A DNA stretch of 64,000 bases from Solicola gregarius (GTDB lineage Bacteria; Actinomycetota; Actinomycetes; Propionibacteriales; Nocardioidaceae), in NCBI RefSeq assembly GCF_025790165.1, contig NZ_CP094970.1:2294001-2358000 (forward strand), in the 5' to 3' direction. The notes under the pieces are model-generated. The model worked only from the letters and a program-made list of their open reading frames with translations, was not told where the DNA came from and made no database searches. Made by a program: the position numbers and the translations under genes. Every line of letters starts with the position of its first letter. Position 1 is the stretch's first letter. Shown piece after piece: positions 1 through 8,278 of this stretch.

Positions 1-2
1 AC

Positions 3-293
3 CGAACACCCAACCGACGAAGGCAAGCTCTACTTGATCGGCACCGCATGGCCGGCTCGATGGGCCAAGTCGGCGCCGCCGGCGACAACGCCGCGATGGA
101 GTCGTTCTTCGCGCTGCTGCAGAAGAACGTCCTGGACCGCCGCCGCTGGAACACACGAGACGACCTCCGGATCGCGATCATCACGTGGATCGAACGGAAC
201 TACCACCGCCGACGCCGACAAGACGCGCTCGGCCGATTGACCCCCACCGAGTACGAGACCATCGTGAACCAGACGGTCGCACTGGCGGCCTAA
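3..293 (+). mobile_element. IS3-family transposase (OrfB/integrase), C-terminal part, cut by the window edge
   Basis: The frame is open from the left edge to a TAA at 291-293. The protein contains SMGQVGAAGDNAAMESFFA, then WIERNY and a late LTPTEYE, the order seen at the C-terminus of IS3-family integrase-type transposases (the last catalytic Glu of the DDE triad lies in the AMESFF block). Only about 96 residues are inside the window, so intactness and the left end of the element cannot be judged. The right inverted repeat should lie shortly after 293, but with only one end visible it cannot be placed. Confidence 0.85.
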
Positions 294-807
294 CCAAACT
301 GTCACCTAATCGTGCAGCAGTCCCGTACGGACGATAGCGACCTTCGTGTTCCGCGGCGAAGTCCCAACCGAGCTCGTCAACCCACGCCTCGACCGCCGAC
401 TCGACAAGAAGTGCGGATACACCGACTGAACCGACCGCATCCGTCCACGCCGCCGGCATTAGGCCACAAGACGATGCCCAATACTCATGGCCGAAACCAT
501 CCGCCCAAACGACCGACACCCGCGACGAGTGCCACATGTCCCTCGAAGGCGGCTCACGCAGGCGCTGCCCGGAAACGACCGATTTTGGGCGACGGGGGAC
601 CTACGATGCGGCGTCGAGAAGTCAGGCGACGGCCTTGGCGCCCTCGCGGCTGTTATGGCGCACAGTGGCGATAGCCTGCGCGCTCGCGGCACTAGACCCC
701 GCTTGCGATGGACAGTCAACGCGGTGAAGCCTTCTGACCCCCGCAAGCGGTTCGGACTGTCGATGGGAGCGAGCTCGCTGAGGATGGACAACTCAGGCGG
801 TTCACCG
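294..807. other. Intergenic stretch with no supported gene
   Basis: About 500 bases lie between the transposase and the MFS exporter promoter. Several short overlapping frames are open on both strands, as expected from high GC, but none has a ribosome binding site plus a recognisable domain. A minus-strand frame over roughly 310-537 reads somewhat like protein and could be a relic interrupted by the insertion sequence. I do not call it. Confidence 0.4.
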
Positions 808-838
808 TTGACCTCAACTATGGTTGAGTTCCTAGGTT
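808..838 (+). promoter_or_regulatory. MerR/SoxR-type promoter with 19-bp spacer and dyad
   Basis: A TTGACC -35 at 808-813 and a TAGGTT -10 at 833-838 are separated by 19 bp. The spacer holds an inverted repeat, CTCAAC (813-818), TATG, GTTGAG (823-828), centred between the two hexamers. Over-long spacers with a central dyad are the hallmark of promoters activated by MerR-family proteins such as SoxR. The predicted transcription start falls at about 845, the ATG of the MFS gene, so the message is probably leaderless. No MerR-family gene is visible in the window. Confidence 0.75.
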
Positions 839-844
839 GTCGGT

Positions 845-2257
845 ATGACGATCACTGACTCGACGCCCGCGTCCCCAGGCGGCACGTGGCGCGAACTCCT
901 CGGCCGCCGCTATCTGGCCACCGCGCTCGTGCTCGCTGGTGGAGTCGCACTGCATGCGGTCAATATCTTCCTGACCACAAGCCTGTTGCCGACGGCCGTC
1001 GGCGACATCGGTGGTCTCGAGCTGTACGCCTGGACCACGACCGTCTTCATGGTCGCTTCGGTCGTCTCCTCGATGCTCGTCAGCAGGCTGCTGGCCGCAC
1101 GAGGTGCGGCGGGCGCGTACCTGTCCGGCCTGGCGCCGTTCGTGTTCGGCACGCTCATCTGCGCCGCGAGCCCGACCATGGAGGTCATGCTCGCGGGCCG
1201 AGCGGTCCAGGGCTTCGGCGGCGGCCTGCTCGCCGGCCTCGGTTACGCACTCATCCAGTCGTCACTTCCCAAACACCTGTGGGCACGCGCCACCGCACTC
1301 GTCTCGGCCATGTGGGGTGTCGGCACCCTGGCAGGGCCGGCCGTCGGAGGAGCGTTCGCGCAGTTCGACGCGTGGCGATTCGCGTTCGTCGTGCTCGCAG
1401 TACTCGGTGTCGCTGCCGCCGTTCTCGCCCCCCGCGCGCTTCCGCGTACCGAGCGCTCAACCTCAACCGAGCCCGTCCCGGGCGCTTCGCTCGGACTGTT
1501 GACCGCCGCGACGGCGGCGATCAGTGTCGCCGGCGTGCTCGAGAACGACACGGCGATGGTCGCGGCACTCCTCCTCGGCATCGCTCTGCTGGTCGGCTTC
1601 GTCGGTTGGGAGCGTCGCTCGCGGATCAGCGTGCTGCCGGCAGCGACGTACCGGGGCCGCTCACCGCTTCGGTGGCTCTACCTGACCGTCGGTCTGCTCT
1701 CGATGGGCACCGTTGTCGAGGCGTTCACTCCGCTGTTCGGCCAGGAGCTCGGCGGCCTCGATCCGTTGCTGGCAGGCTTCCTCGGCGCCACCGTGTCTCT
1801 CGGTTGGTCCACGTCGATGATCTTCAGCTCGAACGCCGAGCGCGAGTCCGTTCAGCGGGCGCTCCGGGTGGTCGGTCCGTCGATCCTCGCGGTCGGACTC
1901 ACGCTTGCTGCGCTCCTCCAACGTGACGACATGGGCGCAACGCTCGTGATCGGATGGGCCGTTGCCCTGATGGTCGCCGGGTCCGGCATCGGTCTCGCGT
2001 TCCCGCACGTCATCGTCGCGGTCATGGCAAGCACCAGCGGGTCGGAGGAGGCGACGAAGGCGTCCGCCGGTATCAACACTGTCGAGCTGATGTCGCTCGC
2101 ATTCGGCTCGGCCGTCGCGGGCGTACTCGTCAACGTCGGATCGACGATGCAGCAGTCGTCGATCTACCTCCTGGTCGGAATCGCGGCGTTCGCACTCGTC
2201 GGTGCCGTTGCGGCCGTGCGCTCCAACAGGCAACCGCTCGAACCAATCCCGTCATAG
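845..2257 (+). CDS. MFS drug exporter, probably MerR-controlled
   Basis: This 470-residue polytopic membrane protein has the MFS layout: a first helix after about 25 residues, a short 2-3 loop ending in SRLLAARGA, GRAVQGFGGG in the fourth segment, and RATALVSAMWGVGTLAGPAVGG in the region of motif C, which marks drug:H+ antiporters. It most resembles DHA2-like exporters. Substrate is unknown. The ATG at 845 has no Shine-Dalgarno sequence but sits at the predicted transcription start of the promoter at 808-838. That promoter type suggests induction by a redox-active or other small molecule through a MerR/SoxR protein encoded elsewhere. Confidence 0.85.
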   Translation: MTITDSTPASPGGTWRELLGRRYLATALVLAGGVALHAVNIFLTTSLLPTAVGDIGGLELYAWTTTVFMVASVVSSMLVSRLLAARGAAGAYLSGLAPFVFGTLICAASPTMEVMLAGRAVQGFGGGLLAGLGYALIQSSLPKHLWARATALVSAMWGVGTLAGPAVGGAFAQFDAWRFAFVVLAVLGVAAAVLAPRALPRTERSTSTEPVPGASLGLLTAATAAISVAGVLENDTAMVAALLLGIALLVGFVGWERRSRISVLPAATYRGRSPLRWLYLTVGLLSMGTVVEAFTPLFGQELGGLDPLLAGFLGATVSLGWSTSMIFSSNAERESVQRALRVVGPSILAVGLTLAALLQRDDMGATLVIGWAVALMVAGSGIGLAFPHVIVAVMASTSGSEEATKASAGINTVELMSLAFGSAVAGVLVNVGSTMQQSSIYLLVGIAAFALVGAVAAVRSNRQPLEPIPS

Positions 2258-2557
2258 CCACGACCCGCGGCCCTGTCCTCGATACCAGCCCGCGGGCAGG
2301 TCGGCGGCCCCGCGCGGCTGGCCCGCTGGGCTGACTCCGCGCACATTGTCGCCGCACTCATCATGCGCGATCTGCTCGACATCGTTGCCACTCGTGCCGT
2401 CCAGGGAACTCATCTGCGGTGGTCGAGAACGTATCGCCATATCGGTGACAAGATTCGGCGAGACCTTACCCAAGCGAGGGGGTGGGGCCGTCGCAGCGAG
2501 CGGGGCTTCGTCGGTGACCGGGCGTCGGACTTGGGCCCTGCTGTCTGGTCGCTCGGG
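2258..2557. other. 300-bp gap between convergent genes, nothing recognised
   Basis: The stretch between the MFS exporter and the convergent membrane protein shows no frame with both a credible start and a recognisable product, and no strong terminator hairpin was found by eye. Confidence 0.5.
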
Positions 2558-3676
2558 TCATTCTTGAGCGCTGTCCGGAGTGGTGCTTGATCGCGATGAT
2601 CGGTGAGGCGGGCTGCCGGTGGTCCCGTGGGAGCGGCGGTACGCCAGGACCGGCTGGTAGCGGTCGTGCATGGTTGTGATCAGGCTGACCAAGCAGAGGA
2701 AGAAGAGCGTGTCCCAGCCGGCGCCGCTACTGCCGAGCACGCGGTCGGCCAGAAGGACGAGGGCGACGTTCGTCGCGATGCGCGCAAGCACGGCGTACGC
2801 CGCACTCTCGATGGTCCACCGGCGCCGGGAGGCAAGCAGCGTGATGCCTGCGTTGATGACCACTAGCGCGCCGATCGCCACGAAGAGCTGCAGGCTGTCG
2901 TGGTCGACGCCGGGGAGGATCTGGCCGTAGATCTCGGCGACCAGCCCGACGAGGACCACTTTCTCGAGTGTCATCCAGGACCACACCCAGCCGCCGGCGA
3001 CTCGGACCGCGGCGAGGTCGCCGGCGTTGTCGACCGCGGCCGGGACCGGGCCGGCGCCGACCTCGATCGCGTGCGAGGGCTCGGGTAGCCGCGGCCGGAC
3101 TACGAACCAGAGCACGGCGGCACCGCCGACGATGAGGGACGCGAGGAGCCAGCGGGTCCACGGGTAGTCACGCAGGGTGTCGGTGACGTCGAGCTCGGCG
3201 ATGTGCAGCCAGTATTCCTGCGGAAGCTTGATGAAGATCCAGATCGCGGCGGCGGTGATCACCCAGGTCCGCATCCGCACGGTCGCGGTGGACCAGCGGG
3301 TGCGCACCAGCTCGTAGGCGATGAAGAAGTACTCGAAGGTGTTCGGGAAGATCAGCAGCACCGCACGCTCGTGGGTGAGCTCGAAGATGAAGCTACCGGC
3401 GAGCCGGTAGTAGAACAGGAACCGCGCGACGACGAACGCGCTGTGGTTGTTCCAGTTGCGCATGGTCGTGAGGTAGGCGATGGACAGGTAGAAGATGTCC
3501 ATCGCCTTGTCGTAGGACTGGTAGCCGGGCGGGTCGTAGCCGAACAGCTGGAAGATCGTCTGGTCGATGCCGTCGAGGACCAGGCAGGCGACGATCGCCG
3601 GGATCGGGAACCGCGGGATCAGCAGCGGCACCGCGAAACGCCCGCCCACCACCAGCAGAAACACGAACTGGTCCAC
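2558..3676 (-). CDS. Polytopic membrane protein of unknown function
   Basis: A 372-residue protein with about eight to nine hydrophobic segments spread from residue 1 to about 345 and a hydrophilic, serine/arginine-rich C-terminal tail. Repeated aromatic- and tyrosine-rich stretches (YDPPGYQSYDKAMD, MRNWNNHSAF, FPNTFEYFFIAYE) lie between helices. The start is GTG at 3676, preceded by AGGAT. I do not recognise a characterised family; there is no transporter motif, kinase signature or peptidase motif. It is likely an inner-membrane protein, transcribed alone. Confidence 0.7.
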   Translation of the reverse strand: MDQFVFLLVVGGRFAVPLLIPRFPIPAIVACLVLDGIDQTIFQLFGYDPPGYQSYDKAMDIFYLSIAYLTTMRNWNNHSAFVVARFLFYYRLAGSFIFELTHERAVLLIFPNTFEYFFIAYELVRTRWSTATVRMRTWVITAAAIWIFIKLPQEYWLHIAELDVTDTLRDYPWTRWLLASLIVGGAAVLWFVVRPRLPEPSHAIEVGAGPVPAAVDNAGDLAAVRVAGGWVWSWMTLEKVVLVGLVAEIYGQILPGVDHDSLQLFVAIGALVVINAGITLLASRRRWTIESAAYAVLARIATNVALVLLADRVLGSSGAGWDTLFFLCLVSLITTMHDRYQPVLAYRRSHGTTGSPPHRSSRSSTTPDSAQE

Positions 3677-3713
3677 GGAACGTCATCCTACGGGCAACGA
3701 TCGCGGCCAGGAC

Positions 3714-3893
3714 ACCGCCGACAGCGACGTCGATCTGCGCTACGTCTTTAAGCCGGGCGCCCGCCTGGGCTTCAGGCTATTCGACCTGGAGGACGAGCTC
3801 GCTGCGCTGTTCGGCCGTCCGGTCGAGTTGGTCGGGCGGCGTGAGCTCTTGCTGCTGCGCGAGATGCGCGACGCCGCCGTGCAGATCGAGGGC
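3714..3893 (+). pseudogene. Relic of an MNT-type nucleotidyltransferase antitoxin
   Basis: In this frame the translation includes DSDVDLRYVF, then FDLEDELAALFGRPVELV and a short helical tail. This is the second half of the minimal nucleotidyltransferase fold: the SDxD metal ligands, then the F-DLE-ELxxLxGRxVDLV segment. The upstream GSxxRG part, needed for nucleotide binding, is absent and there is no start codon or ribosome binding site at the right place, so this is a truncated remnant. Such proteins are antitoxins of HEPN/MNT (type VII) modules. No HEPN partner is seen next to it. Confidence 0.6.
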
Positions 3894-3975
3894 GTCGTCG
3901 CGATAGCGCCCCATCTGTCTCATGCGGCGGACCAGGGCCTGGCGATCGGCCCGGGTGTCGCGTCAGGCTGGGGTG

Positions 3976-5010
3976 ATGATTTCTGTCACCAGTACGCATC
4001 CGGTCCGTGTACGTGCCATGGTCGTTCTACTTACCTGCGTGGCTTTGAGCAGTATGGGCCTCAGCGGCGCCGCCGAGTCCAGAGCGGCGGTGCGCGACGA
4101 TGCCGCGAGTCCGGGTGGTCAGGCCGGAGATGACCACGGGAAGCGGGTGGTGACCTCTCCGCTGACTGGGTTGCCGGTCGCCGGCGATGGCTTGGGCAAG
4201 CCGGTGAGCGTGGTCAAGGTCGATAACACCAGCCACTCTCGACCCCAGGTCGGTCTGGACCGAGCCGGTTTGGTCGTCGAGGAACTCGTCGAAGGTGGGC
4301 TGACGCGGCTGGCCGCGTTCTACCACAGCGACTACCCGGAGGTCGTCGGCCCGGTTCGTTCTATGCGCCTCACCGACTCCGGCATCGTTCTTCCGGCCGA
4401 GGGCCCGCTGTTCGCGTCCGGCGCCGCGCCGGTCGTCAAGCGTCGGCTCGAACGGCGCGGGGTGCGTTGGCGCACCGAAGGGTCGGCAGGATTCTTCCGC
4501 GAGCCGTCGCGAAAGGCGCCGTACGACCTGATGCTCAATCTGGCAAAGGCGGTCGCGAAATTCTACGACGTCGAGCAGCCCGCGGACTACCTGCCGTTCT
4601 CGGATGCGCCGCTGCGGCGCGGCACCCCCGTCGACCGGTTCAGCGTGTCGTTCTCGTCGGTGAGTACGACCCGCTGGAGGCCGTACGGCGACGGCTGGGT
4701 GCGGGCCAATGCTCCGGTCGAGTCTGCCGACGACTTCGCCGCCGACAACGTGCTGGTGATCAAGGCCCGGACGCACAATGCCGACTACGTCGACCCGGGC
4801 GGCAACCCGGTTCCGGTGACCGAGTTCCGGGGCACGGGCAAGGCGATGCTGTTCGCGGACGGGAAGATGGCCAGAGCTCGCTGGCACAAAGACGGTTACA
4901 AGGCTCCACTCACCCTGCGCAACCGCCATGGCAGGAAGCTGAGCGTGCCCGCAGGTCAAACGTTCATCGAGTTGATCCCCCGCAAACGAGGCTCCGTACA
5001 CCTACCCTGA
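3976..5010 (+). CDS. Secreted DUF3048 (YerB-like) protein
   Basis: A 344-residue exported protein. After a signal segment (about residues 15-35, MVVLLTCVALSSMGLSG, ending near SRAA) comes PLTGLPV, then KPVSVVKVDN, RPQVGL and GLTRLAAFYHS, which are hallmark phrases of the DUF3048 fold, with a second conserved half from about 215 (RWRPYGDGW, FADGKMARARWHKDG). The YerB family has no firmly established biochemistry; proteins of this type are extracytoplasmic and often lipid-anchored, although no convincing lipobox is seen here. ATG 3976 is chosen, but a start at ATG 4018 is possible. The gene ends just before a strong bidirectional hairpin at 5082. Confidence 0.85.
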   Translation: MISVTSTHPVRVRAMVVLLTCVALSSMGLSGAAESRAAVRDDAASPGGQAGDDHGKRVVTSPLTGLPVAGDGLGKPVSVVKVDNTSHSRPQVGLDRAGLVVEELVEGGLTRLAAFYHSDYPEVVGPVRSMRLTDSGIVLPAEGPLFASGAAPVVKRRLERRGVRWRTEGSAGFFREPSRKAPYDLMLNLAKAVAKFYDVEQPADYLPFSDAPLRRGTPVDRFSVSFSSVSTTRWRPYGDGWVRANAPVESADDFAADNVLVIKARTHNADYVDPGGNPVPVTEFRGTGKAMLFADGKMARARWHKDGYKAPLTLRNRHGRKLSVPAGQTFIELIPRKRGSVHLP

Positions 5011-5081
5011 CCACCGGAAGGCACGCGCGATGGAGCGCTCGCGCTCAGAACCAAGGGGCCGGGCAGCATCAGTCGGTGCCG

Positions 5082-5115
5082 AACGGCCGGAGACGTCCCC
5101 ATGTCTCCGGCCGTT
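5082..5115. terminator. Bidirectional hairpin terminator
   Basis: AACGGCCGGAGAC at 5082-5094 pairs perfectly with 5103-5115 (13 bp, 8-nt loop). It sits between the convergent DUF3048 gene and the I36-type inhibitor gene, ten bases before the stop codon of the latter. Confidence 0.8.
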
Positions 5116-5124
5116 CCTGCTTCC

Positions 5125-5556
5125 TCAGTTGAGCTGCGGCTCTCCCGCGGTGCACTCGCCGCCCCAGCGGTGGTAGTTGCCGCGATCGTCGGCCGCCTTG
5201 GTGGCGCCGCTCTCGTGCGAGCTGCCCTTCGCCCCGCGGTGGATGCACAGCGTGACCGCATCCGGCGAGGTGTACGAGTCGTAGATACGCACGTGGTCAG
5301 CACCGGGCTGGTAGTAGCCGTTGTTGCGCCACCAGTTGTCGTCGTTGACCATCGACGGCGGCCACGCGTCGTTACCCACTGCGCGGAAGCGCGTGATCTG
5401 CGAGCCGTCCGTGCCGTCCCAGACACAGAACCCACCGGCACCGCAGGTCGGGTAGTCCTTGTCGTCGATCGTGCCGGCGCTGGCCGAGCCAGAGCCGACG
5501 AACAGTACGGCGCCGATCGCGGCCATCATGGCGAAGATCGCCAGTAGTCGTTTCAC
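5125..5556 (-). CDS. Secreted peptidase inhibitor I36-like protein
   Basis: A 143-residue exported protein: a Sec signal (VKRLLAIFAMMAAIG, cleavage near SASAGT), then a small Cys/Trp-rich domain beginning CGAGGFCVWDG and ending with paired cysteines. The pattern fits the peptidase inhibitor I36 / SMPI-like group of actinobacteria, beta-rich extracellular proteins held by disulfides; inhibitor activity is inferred from family only. The GTG at 5556 has a GGAGGAAC ribosome binding site and overlaps the stop of the upstream lipoprotein gene (GTGA), so the two are translationally coupled. Confidence 0.75.
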   Translation of the reverse strand: MKRLLAIFAMMAAIGAVLFVGSGSASAGTIDDKDYPTCGAGGFCVWDGTDGSQITRFRAVGNDAWPPSMVNDDNWWRNNGYYQPGADHVRIYDSYTSPDAVTLCIHRGAKGSSHESGATKAADDRGNYHRWGGECTAGEPQLN

Positions 5557-6452
5557 AGTCGTTCCTCCATTTCCTTTAGTTCCTTGCGTTCGTTTCCCCC
5601 GTCGCGTGCGTTGGCCGCGACCGAGATGCGCTTCGCCTTCCGAAGCGCGCGTACGGACATCTGCTGGTATGCCCGCACGTACGCGGTGTTGTCCGCGTAG
5701 ACCTTGTGTTGGTAGTGCTCCTCGAGCCGCGTCCCGATGCGGGTCAGGCCGGTGGCCTCGGCGCAACGTGCCTCGGCGATCGCCGTACGTCTTTCGTCGG
5801 CGGTGGTTCCCTTGAATTCGAGGCGCAGTTCGGACGGGTTCTTCGTCTCGTACCCGCGGTGGCGCATGCAGATCCGCCAGGCGCGTTCGACCTTGCGGTA
5901 TTGAGGATTCATCCCCACCGCGCGCCGGTATTGGCCGCCGAGATTCTCCACGCGGGTGCTCGTCCGGAACCACCGGCCGAAGTCGCCGTACAGCGCGCGC
6001 TGCGCCGCCGACGTGCAGCCGCGAGTACTCGCGGACACCTCGGTTCCGCCGATGCGTACGGACACCTCGTGCGCGACGTCGCCATTGAGCGCGACCAGGT
6101 ACTGCCGCGACCTCGTGTCCGACAGGCCGTGGAAGTAGCGGCCGTTGGCGTTGCCGTCGCGAGACGGGTCGACCTGTTCGCCGCGCGCAAGGCCGTGCGT
6201 GCGCGCGTAGTCGACATCGTCGTTGCCGTACGGCAGATCCGCCGGTGGCTTCGGAGGCGCCGTGAGGAAGATCCGGAAGCCGTGCTGCTTCATGCAGCGC
6301 TGGGTCAGGATCCCTTCCGCACGGGAGATCTGGGCGCGCTCGGCCTTGGTGAGCGTACGTCCCTCGGGTGCCCCGTCCGCGGACTCCCGAGGTGCTCCGC
6401 AGCCGGCGATGGTGACCACGATCGCGAGGAGCGCGATGAGCAGGCGATGCAT
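5553..6452 (-). CDS. Putative lipoprotein of unknown function
   Basis: A 299-residue protein with an N-terminal lipoprotein signal: MHRLLIALLAIVVTIAGCG carries the lipobox IAGC. The mature part has few cysteines (CMKQHG, RGCTS, ICMRHRG) and many charged residues, including the repeated theme of a Cys followed by MxxHG/R. The ATG at 6452 is chosen because GGAGGG lies five bases upstream; an earlier ATG would put an arginine-rich stretch before the signal. It is the first gene of a two-gene unit with the secreted I36-like protein. I do not recognise a characterised family. Confidence 0.75.
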   Translation of the reverse strand: MHRLLIALLAIVVTIAGCGAPRESADGAPEGRTLTKAERAQISRAEGILTQRCMKQHGFRIFLTAPPKPPADLPYGNDDVDYARTHGLARGEQVDPSRDGNANGRYFHGLSDTRSRQYLVALNGDVAHEVSVRIGGTEVSASTRGCTSAAQRALYGDFGRWFRTSTRVENLGGQYRRAVGMNPQYRKVERAWRICMRHRGYETKNPSELRLEFKGTTADERRTAIAEARCAEATGLTRIGTRLEEHYQHKVYADNTAYVRAYQQMSVRALRKAKRISVAANARDGGNERKELKEMEERL

Positions 6453-6660
6453 GACGACCCTCCGTACATTCCTGACGTGCATGACGTCGAGGACGCTACG
6501 AGGGGGTCTTTTCGGAACGCTGTCAATCCGCTGTCGGCGTGAGATCGGCCGATCCGGTCAGGGGTAGGACAGCATCGGCGACTGTTGTTAGGGGCCAAGT
6601 ACGCCGACGGGTATGACGTGCACGCCGTCGTCCCGGGTGTAAGCGAGCGTGGTGCAGGCG

Positions 6661-8064
6661 TCAGGTCGCCGGCGCGCCGCTCTCCTCGGGCCGCGGCAGC
6701 GGGTGGTTGGCGAGGAGGACGCGATGGGGGTCCACCGCACTGCGTACGTCGACGAGTCGCCGCCACACGTCGTCGTGATAGGCGGTCCGCAGGTCGACCG
6801 GGCGCTCGCAGAAGTTCAGGTACTGCCGGCCGCCGGAGTACGGCGTGAGTGCGGAGACCAGAGCGGACGCGTCGCGGAGGCCGGCCGCGCCCAGCTCCGG
6901 CGTTGGGGCGAGCGCCACGCCGAAGGCGAGGAACTGTGCATCCAGGTGCGATAGAACACCACCGGGGTCCGGGCGGGACAGCGCCCCACCGAGCTGCCGG
7001 AGCTCGCCCATGAGCAGTGAGCTGTCCGCGTCCGGTCCGACGTGCTCGAGGTACGCATTGAGGGCCGCGTCGGGAAGCGCCTGCAGCATGGTGCTGTCCG
7101 ACACGAACGGCAGGGCACCTTCAGGATCCATGTGCAGTCGTACGAGCGACGCCGCCGGCACCCGGGCGAACGTGTCGAGCTCGGGACGAAGCGCCCGCAG
7201 TCCGGCGAGCAGCTCGCTGCCGTACTCATCGGAGCCGAGCACCGCACCGTCGACGATCGCGATCCGGCGGCCCCGCAGGAACTCGGGGATGTCCGGCAGG
7301 TCGGGGAGCCGCATCGCCCGGAACGAGGTGGTGATCTCGTCGGGCGCGCTGGGCGCCCACGCGGCCCACTCGCGCAGAACCGGCTCCACGTCGGCGAGGT
7401 CCCACATCAGGATCCCGGCGTACGCCGTGGCTATGTCGTACATCCGGAACTCCAGAGCGGTCACGACTCCGAGGTTTCCGCCACCGCCGCGTAGGGCCCA
7501 GAACAGTTCGGGGTCGTGGGTCGCGTCCGTCCGGACAGGTGTGCCGTCGGCGAGGACGAGCTCGACGGCCGTGAGGCTGTTGGTCGCCAACCCGTGCTCG
7601 CGCGCGTACCAGCCGATGCCGCCGCCCAGTGAATAGCCTGCGACGCCCACATCGGGGGACGAACCGTGCAGGACGGCCCGGTCGTACGCGGCCGCCGCAG
7701 TCACAGCGGGGTCCCAGAGCGCGCCGCCCTCGGCCCGGACGACGCCACGTGCGGGATCAGCGACCGCCTTGTCAAGCGCGTGGGTCCGGACGATCACCAC
7801 GTCGTCGAGCGCTTGTGCCGCCAGAGCTCCCGCGCCGTGTCCGGTGCTCTGCGCCGCCACCCGGAGATCGGCGCGTGCCGCGAGTCGGACGGCGGTGGCG
7901 ACCTCGGCGGGCGAGCGAGGTACCACGACTGCTGCCGGCCGCTGGTCGACGGCGAGGTTCCACGGGGTCCGTGCGGCGTCGTAGGTTTCGTCGCCGGGCA
8001 GGTGCACACATTCACGGGGGAGGTCGCGCAGTGCGAGCGCGGCTGGGGATTCGGTGGCGGTCAT
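6661..8064 (-). CDS. FAD-linked oxidoreductase, berberine-bridge-enzyme type
   Basis: A 467-residue flavoprotein of the VAO/PCMH fold. The N-terminal FAD domain includes PAEVATAVRLAARADLRVAA and STGHGAG, whose His is the usual 8-alpha-histidyl FAD attachment site, followed by GYSLGGGIGW. The second attachment cysteine of bicovalent members is not present (GSSPDVGVAGYS), so flavin is probably bound through one covalent bond. The C-terminus has the BBE segment YLNF and DPHRVL near the end. Related enzymes oxidise alcohols, sugars or amines such as 6-hydroxynicotine; the substrate is unknown. AAGGAGA precedes the ATG. Confidence 0.88.
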   Translation of the reverse strand: MTATESPAALALRDLPRECVHLPGDETYDAARTPWNLAVDQRPAAVVVPRSPAEVATAVRLAARADLRVAAQSTGHGAGALAAQALDDVVIVRTHALDKAVADPARGVVRAEGGALWDPAVTAAAAYDRAVLHGSSPDVGVAGYSLGGGIGWYAREHGLATNSLTAVELVLADGTPVRTDATHDPELFWALRGGGGNLGVVTALEFRMYDIATAYAGILMWDLADVEPVLREWAAWAPSAPDEITTSFRAMRLPDLPDIPEFLRGRRIAIVDGAVLGSDEYGSELLAGLRALRPELDTFARVPAASLVRLHMDPEGALPFVSDSTMLQALPDAALNAYLEHVGPDADSSLLMGELRQLGGALSRPDPGGVLSHLDAQFLAFGVALAPTPELGAAGLRDASALVSALTPYSGGRQYLNFCERPVDLRTAYHDDVWRRLVDVRSAVDPHRVLLANHPLPRPEESGAPAT

Positions 8065-8278
8065 CGCTGCGTCTCCTTCGTGAGAAGTGCGCCTGCTGCG
8101 TCGGGTGGCGAAGGACGCAGCTCAGTGACGCGCTTCTCGGTACCTCTCCCATGAAACCCGACGCCACCGGATCCGTTTGCGCTTTGTCAAAATCGGCTGT
8201 GCGGGTGCCGGCGAACCCGACTGCCCCTCAGCCCCGTCTACGGCGTCCCCATTGCTGTCCGCGCGTCGGCGGCTCCCG

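Noticed and set aside
300-840. Short open frames on both strands after the IS3 end, including a protein-like minus-strand piece at about 310-537
   Set aside because: No start with a ribosome binding site and no recognisable domain; could be a relic but cannot be supported.
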